Shown piece after piece: positions 1 to 10,259 of a DNA stretch of 64,000 bases. The stretch is from Solibacteraceae bacterium (GTDB lineage: Bacteria; Acidobacteriota; Terriglobia; Bryobacterales; Bryobacteraceae). The position numbers and the translations under genes were made by a program. Within the stretch, counting starts at the first letter, position 1, and each line of letters begins with the position of its first letter. The stretch is taken from NCBI GenBank assembly GCA_026984795.1, contig JALSRK010000076.1, positions 1 through 64,000 of the forward strand. Direction: 5' to 3'. A model generated the notes under the pieces. The model made no database searches, had not been told where the DNA came from, and worked only from the letters and a program-made list of their open reading frames with translations.

Positions 1-661
1 CTGTGTCTGTTAGACCCTGCCGCGGCAGCCCCGGTTCCCCGAACAGCTCCGCCAGCGGAACCAGCCGCGTCTGCCGCGGACCGATCCTGAGTTCCAGCGC
101 CGCCTTCCGGCCGCCCGCCACCGCCCGGATCTTCACCTTCCGGGGTGCCCCGCTCACGTTGGCAACCGCCAGCAGCGAAGCTGCCGCCGGCTCGCCAAGG
201 TCCGTTACTCCCACCAGCCGGGCGCCCTGGAACTGGCTCTTCAAGGCCAATCCCTGGTTGAAGGCCACCCCGCGCCGCCGGTGGGCGATCACCGCCTGCG
301 CGGCCACGTCCAGGGGGCCGCCGTCGTGGCGCAGGGCGAGCTGACCGTAGCCGCGCCGGTTCCCGATCAGCGCTCCCAGATCCACCTCCTCGCTCGCCAG
401 CGGCGCGAGCGCCACGCGCCGCGCCGGGATCCGCCGCCCCCTGGCGTCGAAGACCTGCACTTCCACGGTGAGCGGCCGCGGCCGCGTATTGTTGAGAATC
501 AGCTTGGTGGTGAATCCCGCCCCGACGCGCCAGAACGGCGCCAGGAGATCGTGCGGCCCGGCGCCCGGACGCTGCGCCTGGACCGGCGTCGTGTCGAACA
601 GCAGCGCCGCCGCCCCTCGAAAATTCGGGGACAGCCAGCCAATTGGGGTACCAGATGTCAT
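1..661 (-). CDS. Unknown probably extracellular protein, 3' end outside window, N-terminus lies in a repeat
   Basis: Read leftward from the ATG at 661, the frame stays open to the window edge (220 codons). The product is a run of beta-strand-like segments (for example TKLILNNTRP, LTVEVQVFDARG, RLVPLAELFGEPG) with no catalytic motif, and I do not recognise the family. Codon use fits a real gene (GC-rich third positions). The first 14 or so codons (MTSGTPIGWLSPNF) come from the inverted repeat at 622-705, and a stop lies two codons upstream. A protein of this look would normally start with a signal peptide, and none is present. The original 5' end was therefore probably replaced by the repeat, leaving either a pseudogene or a cytoplasmic derivative. 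Confidence 0.55.
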   Translation of the reverse strand, partial: MTSGTPIGWLSPNFRGAAALLFDTTPVQAQRPGAGPHDLLAPFWRVGAGFTTKLILNNTRPRPLTVEVQVFDARGRRIPARRVALAPLASEEVDLGALIGNRRGYGQLALRHDGGPLDVAAQAVIAHRRRGVAFNQGLALKSQFQGARLVGVTDLGEPAAASLLAVANVSGAPRKVKIRAVAGGRKAALELRIGPRQTRLVPLAELFGEPGLPRQGLTDT

Positions 662-705
662 GAGTCACATTGCCGCGCCGGCCAATTGGTGGCTGTCCCC
701 GAATT
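622..705. repeat. Inverted repeat pair, REP-like
   Basis: The 25 bases at 622-646 reappear in inverted orientation at 682-705 with one base missing. The arms carry the core GGGGACAGCCA, and the loop is about 35 bases. The core matches the GGGGACAGTCACC units at 4040, 6340, 6395 and 6615, so this is an outlying member of the same dispersed family. Such short palindromic units are typically spread by REP-associated (Y1-type) transposases, and none is encoded in this window. Confidence 0.7.
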
Positions 706-1027
706 CTCTGTCCTCTCTGGTCCGGCGGCGGACGCCCCGGCAATGACGCCCCGGCACGGCGGCCACGGCGCGTTTTGAAAAGAATAACAGGAATTCCTGC
801 CGGAGAAGCGGTCAAATATGTAACATTTTTCCGGCGCCTCGTCTTTCCGCCTTGCCGGCTGGGCGCCGTTCCGGCGGAACCGGCAGAAGGGTGAGTTAAG
901 AGATGCCGGGCCGCCGCCGGTCGCCTGAAGCTGTGGCGTCGTAGCCCTTCCGTCAGGGCGTAATTGAGTGGTTGTAACCGTAGTCGCCGTTCGGGCCTCT
1001 CGTCGGATCGAGCGCCGGCCCCTGTGA
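706..1027. other. Intergenic stretch without a recognisable gene
   Basis: About 320 bases lie between the repeat pair and the promoter of the amidohydrolase gene. The part at 778-830 is AT-richer than its surroundings (AAAAGAATAACAGG, AAATATGTAACATT) and probably holds promoter sequence. Open frames across it on either strand have no protein-like composition. Confidence 0.4.
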
Positions 1028-1054
1028 TATGATGCGCCGGGATCGGTAAGCGGG

Positions 1055-2704
1055 ATGCTTCCTTCGCGGCGCAGTTTCTTGTCCACCCTGGCCGGGGCGG
1101 GACTGTTGCGCGCGGGGCGCCTGGAACCGGAGCAGATCCTCTACAACGCGAGGATCCATACCGTGGACGCGGCGCAGCCGCAGGCCGAGGCGGTGGCGAT
1201 CGCCCGCGGGCGGTTCCTGGCGGTGGGGTCGAACGACGACGTGCTGGCCCTGGCCACCGGGCGGACGAAGAAGATCGACCTGCAGGGCAAGACCGTCGTT
1301 CCGGGCTTCATCGACGCCCACACGCACCCGGTCTACGCCGGCATCCGGCACTTGAGGTGGGTGGACTGCGACCTGCGCTCGATCGCCGCCATCCAGAAGG
1401 CCATCCGGGAGCGCGCCGCGCGCACGCCGCCGCGCGAGTGGGTGGTCGGCTTCAAGTACGACGACACGAAGACGGCCGAAGGGCGGAAGCTGACGCGGCG
1501 GGATCTCGACGAGGCCGCTCCGCGGCACCCGGTCTTCATCCAGCACCGGGGCGGGCATACGGCGTTCGTCAATTCCGCGGCGCTCCGGGCGGCGGGCGTG
1601 GACGAGAAGACGCCGGACCCGCCCGGCGGGCGCTTCGAGCGGGGTCCGGAGGGCAAGCTCACCGGCGAAGTGGCGGAGACGGCGACGGAGCCCTTCTGGA
1701 AAAGGATCCCGATGGACTACACGCGGGAGGACTACCGCGCCGGCGCCCGCCTCATCTCCCAGATGATGACCCGGGCCGGCATCACTTCGGTCGGCGACGC
1801 CGAGGCCAAGCCCGTCGAGCTGCAGGCCTACCAGGACGCCCGGGACGCCGGCGAGCTGCTGTTCCGCGTCTACTGCTTCATCGTCTACGACTATCTGGAC
1901 GAGATGAAGGCGGCCGGCGTGCATACCGGCTTCGGCGACGACCGCGTCCGGCTGGGCGCGATCAAGCTGGTCTGCGACGGGTCGATCTCCGAGCGCACGG
2001 CCCGGCTCTCGGAGCCCTACGTGGGGAGTCCGGACGACTACGGCATCCTGGTCACCGGAGAAGACGAGCTGTACGAGCAGGCGCGCCAGGCCCACGAGGC
2101 GGGCTGGCAGATCGGCACGCACGCCAACGGCGACGTGGCCATCGACATCACGCTGCGCATCTACGAGCGGCTCCAGAAGGAGATGCCGCGGCGGGATCCG
2201 CGCTACCGGCTGGAGCACTGCACGGTGATCGACGACTCGCTGGTGGAGCGCATCCGGGCGCTGGGGGCGATCCCGACGCCGTTTTCCACCTACGTCTACT
2301 TCCACGGTGAGAAGATGCGCTACTACGGGCCGGAGCGGCTGAACCGGATGTTCGCCGTGCGGTCGTTTCTCGACGCCGGCATCCGGGTGACCATGGCGTC
2401 GGACTACCCGCCGGGGCCGTTCGAGCCGATGATGGCCCTGCAGTCGATGGTGACGCGGACCGACATGCACGGCACGCTCTGGGGGCCCAAGCAGAGGGTG
2501 ACGGTGGCCGAGGCGCTGCGGGTGGCGACGCTGAATGGGGCCTACGCCTCCTACGAAGAGGACCGGAAAGGTTCCATCGAGGCAGGCAAGCTCGCCGACC
2601 TGGTGGTGCTGGGGCAGGACCCGTTCGAAGTGGATCCGTTCGAGATCATCGACATCCCAGTGGAGCGGACGATGGTGGGCGGCCGCTGGGTCTACGAAGC
2701 ATAG
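1055..2704 (+). CDS. Exported YtcJ-like amidohydrolase (amidohydrolase family 3)
   Basis: Predicted metal-dependent amidohydrolase of 549 aa that hydrolyses a C-N bond in an unknown substrate. Residues 5-18 (RRSFLSTLAGAGLL) look like a twin-arginine signal, so it probably acts outside the cytoplasm. The metal motif DAHTHP is at 87-92, the metal-bridging lysine is probably in AIKLVCDGS, further ligands lie in THANGD and LEHC, and the late Asp is in MASDYPPGP near 448. The C-terminus has the usual IEAGKLADLVVL strand. A TATGAT -10 box lies at 1028-1033 and the Shine-Dalgarno is weak. The aminotransferase starts 40 bases downstream, so the two may share a transcript. Confidence 0.85.
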   Translation: MLPSRRSFLSTLAGAGLLRAGRLEPEQILYNARIHTVDAAQPQAEAVAIARGRFLAVGSNDDVLALATGRTKKIDLQGKTVVPGFIDAHTHPVYAGIRHLRWVDCDLRSIAAIQKAIRERAARTPPREWVVGFKYDDTKTAEGRKLTRRDLDEAAPRHPVFIQHRGGHTAFVNSAALRAAGVDEKTPDPPGGRFERGPEGKLTGEVAETATEPFWKRIPMDYTREDYRAGARLISQMMTRAGITSVGDAEAKPVELQAYQDARDAGELLFRVYCFIVYDYLDEMKAAGVHTGFGDDRVRLGAIKLVCDGSISERTARLSEPYVGSPDDYGILVTGEDELYEQARQAHEAGWQIGTHANGDVAIDITLRIYERLQKEMPRRDPRYRLEHCTVIDDSLVERIRALGAIPTPFSTYVYFHGEKMRYYGPERLNRMFAVRSFLDAGIRVTMASDYPPGPFEPMMALQSMVTRTDMHGTLWGPKQRVTVAEALRVATLNGAYASYEEDRKGSIEAGKLADLVVLGQDPFEVDPFEIIDIPVERTMVGGRWVYEA

Positions 2705-2744
2705 GGCGCGGGCGCAGACGCACGAGGGATTGGAAGGACCACCG

Positions 2745-4037
2745 ATGACGAAAGAAGAGATCATTCTGGCCAACCGGCAATACCTTTTCCCGTGCGTCTT
2801 TCATTACTACCGGGAGCCGCTGGTGATCACCAGCGCGAAGGACCAGTACGTTCGCGACGCCGACGGCAACGAGTACCTGGACTTCTTCGGCGGCATCGTC
2901 ACCATTAGCGTGGGGCACTGCAATGAAGAGGTGACGCGGCGGGTGCGGGAGCAGCTCGGGCGGCTGCAGCACGTCTCGACGGTGTTCGCCACCGAGCCGC
3001 AGGCTGCGCTGGCGGCCGAGCTGGCGCAGATTACGCCCGAGGGCAAGCTGACCAAGTCGTTCTTCACCAACTCCGGGACGGAGGCCAACGAGACGGCCAT
3101 CGTGGCGGCGCGGTGCTTCACCGGCACGCCGGAGATCATCGCGCTGCGGCACTCCTACCACGGCCGTTCGGCGCTGGCGATGACGCTGAGCGGGCACGCC
3201 AACTGGCGGCTGGGGGGCGCGCCGCAGCCGGGCGTCGTCCACGCCCACAACGCCTACTGCTACCGCTGCCCGTTCGGGCTGAAGTATCCGGAATGCGAGG
3301 TGCGGTGCGCCACCGACGTCGAGGAGCTGATCCGGACCACCACCTCGGGCCGCGTGGCGGCCTTCATCGGCGAGCCGATCCAGGGCGTCGGGGGCTACAT
3401 CACGCCGCCGAAGGAATACTTTGGCATCGTGGCGGAGATCGTGCGCAAGTACGGGGGTCTCTTCATCAGCGACGAGGTGCAGACCGGCTGGGGCCGCACC
3501 GGCGGCAAGTGGTTCGGCATCGAGCAGTACGGGGTGACGCCGGACATCATCACCGCGGCCAAGGGGCTGGGCAACGGCGCGCCGATCGGGGTGACCATCG
3601 CCCGGGCCGACGTCGCCGACGCGATGCAGGGGACGACGATCTCGACCTTCGGCGGCAACCCGGTGTCGGCCACGGCGGCGCGGGCGGTCCTCGCCTACAT
3701 CCGGGAGCACCGCGTGCTCGAGAACGTGGCCGAGGTGGGCGCCTATTTGCGGGAGCGGTTCCTGGAGCTCCAGGAGAAATACAGCCTCATCGGCGAGGTG
3801 CGGGGCATGGGGCTGCTGCAGGGCTTGGAGCTGGTCGAGGACCGCGAGACGAAGGAGCCGGCGACGGCGAAGACGGCCGAGCTGATGGAGGCGGCGCGGG
3901 AGAACCGCATCCTGATCGGCCGGGGCGGGCTATACGGGAACGTAGCCCGGGTCTCGCCGCCGATGAACATCTCGAAGACCGACGTGGACGAGTTCATCGG
4001 GCGGCTGGACCGCAGCTTCGCCAAGGTCACGGATTAA
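2745..4037 (+). CDS. Class III aminotransferase, AGXT2-like
   Basis: PLP-dependent aminotransferase of 430 aa in the class III (omega-amino acid / alanine-glyoxylate 2-like) family. The PLP lysine is K273 in TAAKGLGNGAPIG, the pyridine-binding Asp is D243 in FISDEVQTGWGRTG, and the phosphate-binding region is TNSGTEANE. The ATG at 2745 was chosen because GGAAGGA precedes it by about 9 bases and the open frame further upstream overlaps the amidohydrolase. The amino donor cannot be told from sequence. The upstream amidohydrolase suggests the pair breaks down an amide or lactam to an omega-amino acid (inference). The stop codon directly abuts the repeat unit at 4038. Confidence 0.88.
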   Translation: MTKEEIILANRQYLFPCVFHYYREPLVITSAKDQYVRDADGNEYLDFFGGIVTISVGHCNEEVTRRVREQLGRLQHVSTVFATEPQAALAAELAQITPEGKLTKSFFTNSGTEANETAIVAARCFTGTPEIIALRHSYHGRSALAMTLSGHANWRLGGAPQPGVVHAHNAYCYRCPFGLKYPECEVRCATDVEELIRTTTSGRVAAFIGEPIQGVGGYITPPKEYFGIVAEIVRKYGGLFISDEVQTGWGRTGGKWFGIEQYGVTPDIITAAKGLGNGAPIGVTIARADVADAMQGTTISTFGGNPVSATAARAVLAYIREHRVLENVAEVGAYLRERFLELQEKYSLIGEVRGMGLLQGLELVEDRETKEPATAKTAELMEAARENRILIGRGGLYGNVARVSPPMNISKTDVDEFIGRLDRSFAKVTD

Positions 4038-4070
4038 AACGGGGACAGTCACCGCTTTCCCCAAACGCGG
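4038..4070. repeat. REP-like repeat unit (GGGGACAGTCACCGCTTTCC)
   Basis: The unit starts immediately after the aminotransferase stop codon and reads AACGGGGACAGTCACCGC, then TTTCCCCAAACGCGG. The same sequence recurs at 6339-6370 and 6612-6645, just past the far end of the SNF2 gene. The copies thus bracket the 4.07-6.33 kb segment. Confidence 0.75.
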
Positions 4071-4275
4071 CCAGGCCCCCACCACCATCGAGACCATCAT
4101 CGGGCGCATCGAGATTCGCGGACTGGAAGGCGCCGCTTCGGCCACGATCTCGCCCCTCGACCCCGCCGGGCGCCCCGCGGCCGAACTCGAGATGAGCTGC
4201 CGCTCCGGCAACTGCGCCGTTGACATCAATACAGAAAACGCCACCCCGGCCTTCGTCATCACCGTTAGCCGCTGA
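4066..4275 (+). pseudogene. C-terminal remnant of an unknown protein
   Basis: Directly after the repeat, one plus-strand frame ending at the TGA at 4273 reads as ordinary protein: TTIETIIGRIEIRGLEGA, then AAELEMSCRSGN and TPAFVITVSR. This looks like the last beta strands of a secreted enzyme. No start codon or upstream part exists; the frame runs back through the repeat and into the aminotransferase out of frame. I read it as the tail of a gene whose front was lost when the repeat arrived. The parent family is not identifiable. Confidence 0.5.
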
Positions 4276-4514
4276 GGGCTCCGTTACCGGTGGGACCCGG
4301 AGGCGGGCGAGCCGGCGATGCTGGAGCGGTTCCGCTTTTCCGCAGCCGCCGAGCGCACCGGCGGGTCCTGCGCCTCCGGGGAGCGCCGATCGGCGAGGGG
4401 CTCGGCGGGTGGGGTCTGGGGCAGGTGTTTCCCCCACGGGAGAGTCCGGGAACGTGTCCGCAGGCTCACGTGGTGAGCCACTGCGCCGGCGAGACTGGGA
4501 ACAGGTGAACTCAA

Positions 4515-6332
<1,818 letters not shown>

Positions 6333-6813
6333 CCAAATCGGGGACAGTCACCGCTTTCCCCAAACGCGGGCGCTGCGCCGACCGAGAGCCGTAAAACGGG
6401 GACAGCCACCTCTTTTCCCTTATCCCGGCGCTGTGCCTGCCCGGCGGGTATGATCGGGTCGCTGTTGCCGTGTTTCCGGCTGCCGGCTGCCGAGATTGCG
6501 CGCTTTGCAGGGAGATTGGGGTTTGCGTAGACTGTCACCGAATTACGGGGCCCCTGCCCGGCAACCTGCGCTATAGTGAGGACCGTCATGAAGGCCAAAT
6601 CGGGGACGGCCAAATCGGGGACAGTCACCGCTTTCCCCGAACGCGGGCGCTGCGCCGACCGAGAGCGTGCAATCGGGTGACTGCTGCCGTATTTCCGGCC
6701 GCCGGTCGCGGAGATTGCGCGGTCTGGGGGGGATTGGGGGTTGCGTAGACTGTCACCGAATTGGGTGGAATTGGGTGGGGGAAAATTGGGGGTTGCGTAG
6801 ACTGTCACCGAAA
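6333..6813. repeat. Cluster of REP-like units and TTGCGTAGACTGTCACCGAA units
   Basis: This non-coding stretch is almost entirely repeats. GGGGACAGTCACC-type units start at about 6339, 6397 and 6615, two of them followed by the same tail (ACGCGGGCGCTGCGCCGACC). A second unit, TTGCGTAGACTGTCACCGAA, occurs three times, at 6514-6544, 6733-6762 and 6784-6813. The core GACTGTCACC/GGGGACAGTC of the two units is mutually complementary, so they can pair as long hairpins in RNA or DNA. Confidence 0.8.
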
Positions 6814-6861
6814 TAGGAGCGTCTTCGCCCGGTGACCTGCGTTATAGTGAGGACCGTCATG
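6449..6861 (+). repeat. Imperfect tandem duplication of the oxidoreductase 5' region
   Basis: The segment from about 6449 to 6593 and the one from about 6667 to 6864 are diverged copies. Both end with CCCGG, then ACCTGCG, TATAGTGAGGACCGTC and ATGAAGG. The second copy leads into the oxidoreductase gene. In the first the ATG (6588) is followed by repeat sequence, giving only a 30-codon frame that stops near 6680. The first is therefore a broken copy of the promoter, ribosome-binding site and start codon, split from the gene by repeat insertion. Confidence 0.75.
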
Positions 6862-8154
6862 AAGGACCGGAGATCATTCTTGAAGTCGGGCGCCGCGGCA
6901 GTGGCGGCCGGGGCGCTGAACCTGAATCCGCGGGCCATGGGAGCCAACGAGACGATCATCCTGGCGCTGATCGGCGGGCGCAACCAGGGCTGGCACGTGG
7001 CCCGGCGCATCGTGAAGCACGGCTCGCGAGTGAAGACGTTCTGCGACGTGGACGAGGCGATCATCGCCAAGCGAATGCCGGATTTCGAGGTGGCCCAGGG
7101 GCGCAAGCCCCAGCCGGAGCGGGACTTCCGGCGGGTGCTCGAAGACAAGGACATCGACGCGGTGATCATCGGCGTGCCGGACCACTGGCACACGCACATC
7201 GCGTTGCTCGCCTGCCAGGCGGGCAAGGACGTCTACGTGGAGAAGCCACTCTCGCAACGGATCCGGGAAGGCCACCTGATCCGGGAGGCGGCGCGGAAGT
7301 ACAAGCGGGTGATGCAGGTGGGTACGCAGCGCCGAAGCGGCCGGCACTTCCAGAGCGCGGCCGAGTACGTGGCTTCGGGTAAGCTGGGCAAGGTCTGTAT
7401 GATCAAGGCCTGGATGTGCCAGGTGCGCAAGTCGATCGGCAATCCGCCGGACAGCGAGCCGCCGCCCACCGTGGACTACGACATGTGGCTGGGGCCGGCG
7501 CCGAAGCGGCCGTTCAACCGGAACCGTTTCCATTACAACTGGCGGTTCTTCTGGGACTACGGCAACAGCGAACTGGGCAACCAGGGCGTGCACATGCTGG
7601 ACACGGCAATGATGGCCATCCAGAAGATGCGCGGCGCGAAGCCGGCCCTGCCGGAGCTGGTGGCGAGCAACGGCGGCATCTACTGGCTCCACGACGCCAA
7701 GGAGGTGCCGGACACGCAGGTGACGACCTACGACTACGGTGAGTTCCTGCTCGTGTGGGAGCTGCGCAGCTTCGCGCGGCATCATCCGATCGACGGCACC
7801 GTGGCCGGGACGTCGTTCCACGGGACCGACGGGACGCTGGTGGTGAACGACGAGGGTTGGAAGGTCTACGACAAGGACGGCAAGGTGGCGGCGTCCGAGA
7901 AGGCCGCGCCGGAGAACCTGGTCGAGATGCACGGTATCAACTTCCTGGAGTGCATCAAGAGCCGGAAGCGGCCCCACGCCGATGTCGAGATCGGGCGGCT
8001 CAGCACGACGCTGTGCCACCTGGGCAACATCTCGCAATGGCTCGGACGGAGCGTGAAGTTCGATCCGAAGACCGAGACGTTTCCCGGCGATGAGGAGGCC
8101 ACGCACCACTTGACGAAGCAGTACCGGGCGAAGTACCCGCTGCCCCGGGTGTGA
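6859..8154 (+). CDS. Gfo/Idh/MocA-family oxidoreductase, Tat-exported
   Basis: NAD(P)-dependent sugar or inositol dehydrogenase-type protein of 431 aa. RRSFLKSGAAAVAAGAL at 4-20 is a twin-arginine signal. The Rossmann part holds LIGGRNQGWH, the conserved PDHWHTH segment and the EKPLS motif with its catalytic-type Lys. The C-terminal half has the WLGPAPKRPFN stretch common in acidobacterial and planctomycete members. The ATG at 6859 follows AGTGAGGA; an in-frame ATG further upstream would sit in the repeats. galT follows 48 bases later, possibly with its own promoter. Homologues at 53761 and 55099 show that the genome carries several. The substrate is unknown; oxidation at sugar C3 is plausible. 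Confidence 0.85.
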   Translation: MKDRRSFLKSGAAAVAAGALNLNPRAMGANETIILALIGGRNQGWHVARRIVKHGSRVKTFCDVDEAIIAKRMPDFEVAQGRKPQPERDFRRVLEDKDIDAVIIGVPDHWHTHIALLACQAGKDVYVEKPLSQRIREGHLIREAARKYKRVMQVGTQRRSGRHFQSAAEYVASGKLGKVCMIKAWMCQVRKSIGNPPDSEPPPTVDYDMWLGPAPKRPFNRNRFHYNWRFFWDYGNSELGNQGVHMLDTAMMAIQKMRGAKPALPELVASNGGIYWLHDAKEVPDTQVTTYDYGEFLLVWELRSFARHHPIDGTVAGTSFHGTDGTLVVNDEGWKVYDKDGKVAASEKAAPENLVEMHGINFLECIKSRKRPHADVEIGRLSTTLCHLGNISQWLGRSVKFDPKTETFPGDEEATHHLTKQYRAKYPLPRV

Positions 8155-8165
8155 CGGGGCCGGCC

Positions 8166-8194
8166 GTGACCGGTCGAGTCCGGCTTGCGATACT
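8166..8194 (+). promoter_or_regulatory. Probable leaderless promoter of galT
   Basis: GTGACC (8166-8171), a 17-base spacer and GATACT (8189-8194) form a fair sigma-70-type promoter. The -10 ends 8 bases before the ATG at 8203, so transcription would begin at or next to the start codon. No Shine-Dalgarno precedes the ATG, which fits a leaderless mRNA. Confidence 0.45.
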
Positions 8195-8202
8195 GGATTG
8201 TC

Positions 8203-9246
8203 ATGCTGGACCTGACCGAACACCCGCACCGGCGCCTCAACCTGTTGACCAGAGAGTGGGTGCTGGTGTCTCCTCACCGGACGAAGCGGCCCTGGCAGGG
8301 GCAGGTGGAGAAGCCGCCCGAGGAGAAGCTCCCGGCCTACGACCCGGGGTGTTACCTGTGTCCGGGCAACGCCCGCGCCGGGGGCAAGAGGAACCCGCAA
8401 TACACGGAGACGTTCGTCTTCGACAACGACTTCGCGGCGCTGCTCGCGGACACGCCGCGGGAGAAAGTGAACCGGGCGGGGCTGCTCGTCGCCGAAGGGG
8501 AGCCGGGCGTCTGCCGGGTGATCTGCTTCTCGCCGCGGCACGATCTGACCCTGGCGCGGATGGAGGTGGAGGCGATCCGGAAGGTGGTGGACGTCTGGGT
8601 GGAGCAATTCACCGAGCTGGGTTCGCGGGAGTTCATCGAATACGTGCAGATCTTCGAGAACCGCGGCGCGATGATGGGCTGCAGCAACCCCCACCCGCAC
8701 TGCCAGGTGTGGGCGAACTCCTCGATTCCCAACGAGCCGGCCAAGGAGACTTGCTGCCAGCTCGGGTGGCTGAAGGAGAAGGGCTCGCTGCTGCTGGGCG
8801 ACTACCTGGCGCTGGAGCTGGACACCGGCGAGCGGGTGGTTCTGGAGAATGATTGCTTCGTGGCGGTGGTCCCGTTCTGGGCGGTGTGGCCGTTCGAGAC
8901 GATGATCCTGCCCCGGCGGCACGTCACCGGGATGGACGAGTTCAGCAACGAGGAACGCACCGCGCTGGCCGACGTTTTGAAACGGCTCACGACGCGGTAC
9001 GACAACCTCTTCCAGGTACCGTTTCCGTATTCGATGGGGTTCCACCAGCGGCCCACCGATGGGAAAGAGCACCGGGAGTGGTACTTCCACGCGCACTTCT
9101 ACCCGCCGCTGCTGAGGTCGGCGACGGTGAAGAAGTTCATGGTGGGCTACGAGTTCCTGGCCTATCCGCAGCGGGACATCACGCCGGAGTCGGCGGCGGC
9201 GCGGCTGCGGGAGCTGCCGGAGCGGCACTACAACGAGGCTGGATGA
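8203..9246 (+). CDS. galT: Galactose-1-phosphate uridylyltransferase
   Basis: GalT of 347 aa exchanges UMP between UDP-glucose and galactose-1-phosphate (Leloir pathway, cytoplasmic). The active-site histidines are H164 and H166 in NPHPHCQVW. The structural zinc ligands are the CYLC pair (50, 53) and probably H113 in SPRHD. The HIT-like second half has FHQRP and HAHFYPP. The ATG at 8203 was preferred over an in-frame TTG at 8185 because a -10 box lies just upstream and residues [13 protein letters not shown] align with usual starts. No galK or galE is adjacent. It is probably expressed separately from the oxidoreductase before it. Confidence 0.92.
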   Translation: MLDLTEHPHRRLNLLTREWVLVSPHRTKRPWQGQVEKPPEEKLPAYDPGCYLCPGNARAGGKRNPQYTETFVFDNDFAALLADTPREKVNRAGLLVAEGEPGVCRVICFSPRHDLTLARMEVEAIRKVVDVWVEQFTELGSREFIEYVQIFENRGAMMGCSNPHPHCQVWANSSIPNEPAKETCCQLGWLKEKGSLLLGDYLALELDTGERVVLENDCFVAVVPFWAVWPFETMILPRRHVTGMDEFSNEERTALADVLKRLTTRYDNLFQVPFPYSMGFHQRPTDGKEHREWYFHAHFYPPLLRSATVKKFMVGYEFLAYPQRDITPESAAARLRELPERHYNEAG

Positions 9247-9344
9247 GGGAACGGCCGGGGCGGCCGCTGTACATCAGCGGACGGGCGCGCCCATTTTGTT
9301 GCTGGCATCGGCCGGGGGAAGGCCGCCGGCGCCGCTCTCCTCGA

Positions 9345-9977
9345 TCAAGACCGGCGGGTCCGCCGCCGCAGAAACGCCAGCCCGATCAATCCCGCACCGA
9401 CGAGCGCATACGTGGCCGGCTCGGGCACCTCCGCCGTCGCCGACAGGAACTCCACCCGGAAGCCGGTCGGGTTTCCTCGAGTGCCGGAGTAGTTCGAGAC
9501 CACGAAGGTGAGCGTATTGAGGCCCGGGACGAAACCGCTGGCGATCGTGTATGGTCCCAGGAAAGCGGTGTAGCCGGAGGCCGGCGGGGTTGGGGCCGCG
9601 ATGCCCGTCGAAACCGAGTTGATCAGCACGTCGGTGAGGGCGTTGTCGGCAGCGAACCGGAAAGTGATCGAAGCGGTAGAAGGCAGGAATCCCGTGAGGT
9701 CGAAACCGGTAGAGAAGTTGTAGGTACCCGGCGCGTCCGATCCGAGCCCGCTGTAGCCGGCTTGCGGAGAGATCCATTTGGAAGTCGTGGTGTTCGCCAG
9801 CCATGGCGGGAAAGGGAAGGTCGAATCGTCGGTAACGTACGCCGTCCCGGAGTTGACGGTCCAATTTGGATCCGCCGAGCCGACCGCGGCCCCGCCTGTA
9901 TTATCGATCGCAATCAAGCCGCCGAGCGCCGGCACGGCCACCGCCAGCGCCAACGGAATCAGAACCCAACGCCTCAT
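9345..9977 (-). CDS. PEP-CTERM sorting-domain secreted protein
   Basis: Secreted protein of 210 aa. MRRWVLIPLALAVAVPALGG is a Sec signal peptide, the middle is a beta-rich domain with FDLTGFLPSTASITFRF and TIASGFVPGLNTLTFVV, and the C-terminus is a PEP-CTERM anchor: VPEPATYALVGAGLIGLAFL followed by RRRTRR. Exosortase (EpsH/XrtA family) cleaves such tails, so the organism should encode one elsewhere. The start at 9977 has AGGGAGAAA upstream. It converges with galT and is monocistronic. The middle resembles the carbohydrate-binding-like domains often found in this class; its ligand is unknown. Confidence 0.85.
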   Translation of the reverse strand: MRRWVLIPLALAVAVPALGGLIAIDNTGGAAVGSADPNWTVNSGTAYVTDDSTFPFPPWLANTTTSKWISPQAGYSGLGSDAPGTYNFSTGFDLTGFLPSTASITFRFAADNALTDVLINSVSTGIAAPTPPASGYTAFLGPYTIASGFVPGLNTLTFVVSNYSGTRGNPTGFRVEFLSATAEVPEPATYALVGAGLIGLAFLRRRTRRS

Positions 9978-10259
9978 TCGCGTTTCTCCCTCGTAGGCAT
10001 ACGGCGCGCCGCCGGTGTGGCCCATGCCGCAGTTCGACGTCACAAACCACCGATAGTCTACCACGCGAGACTCCGCAAACCGTGCCGTAAGTGACTGGAA
10101 ACAGGGACGTTCGTACCAGTCCGCCAGCTAAGAATACTAGTACTCGAGGCGGCGCTCATTGTCAGGGGCCGCCCACTTTCGGCGCCGGGGGGCCAGCCGG
10201 GCGGCGGCGAGGGGGTTTTTGGCGAAGGCGATTGCGGCCGCCTCCGTAGGTGGGACGGG

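Noticed and set aside
953-2773. Open frame of about 600 codons on the minus strand opposite the amidohydrolase
   Set aside because: Antisense shadow with no motif; the plus-strand gene has clear family motifs.
4276-4514. Possible cobalamin-type riboswitch before the SNF2 gene (GCCACTG, then GGCGAG, then CTGGGAACAGG)
   Set aside because: A few short matches only; the conserved B12-box core was not found and an SNF2 gene is not a usual target. A covariance-model search would decide.
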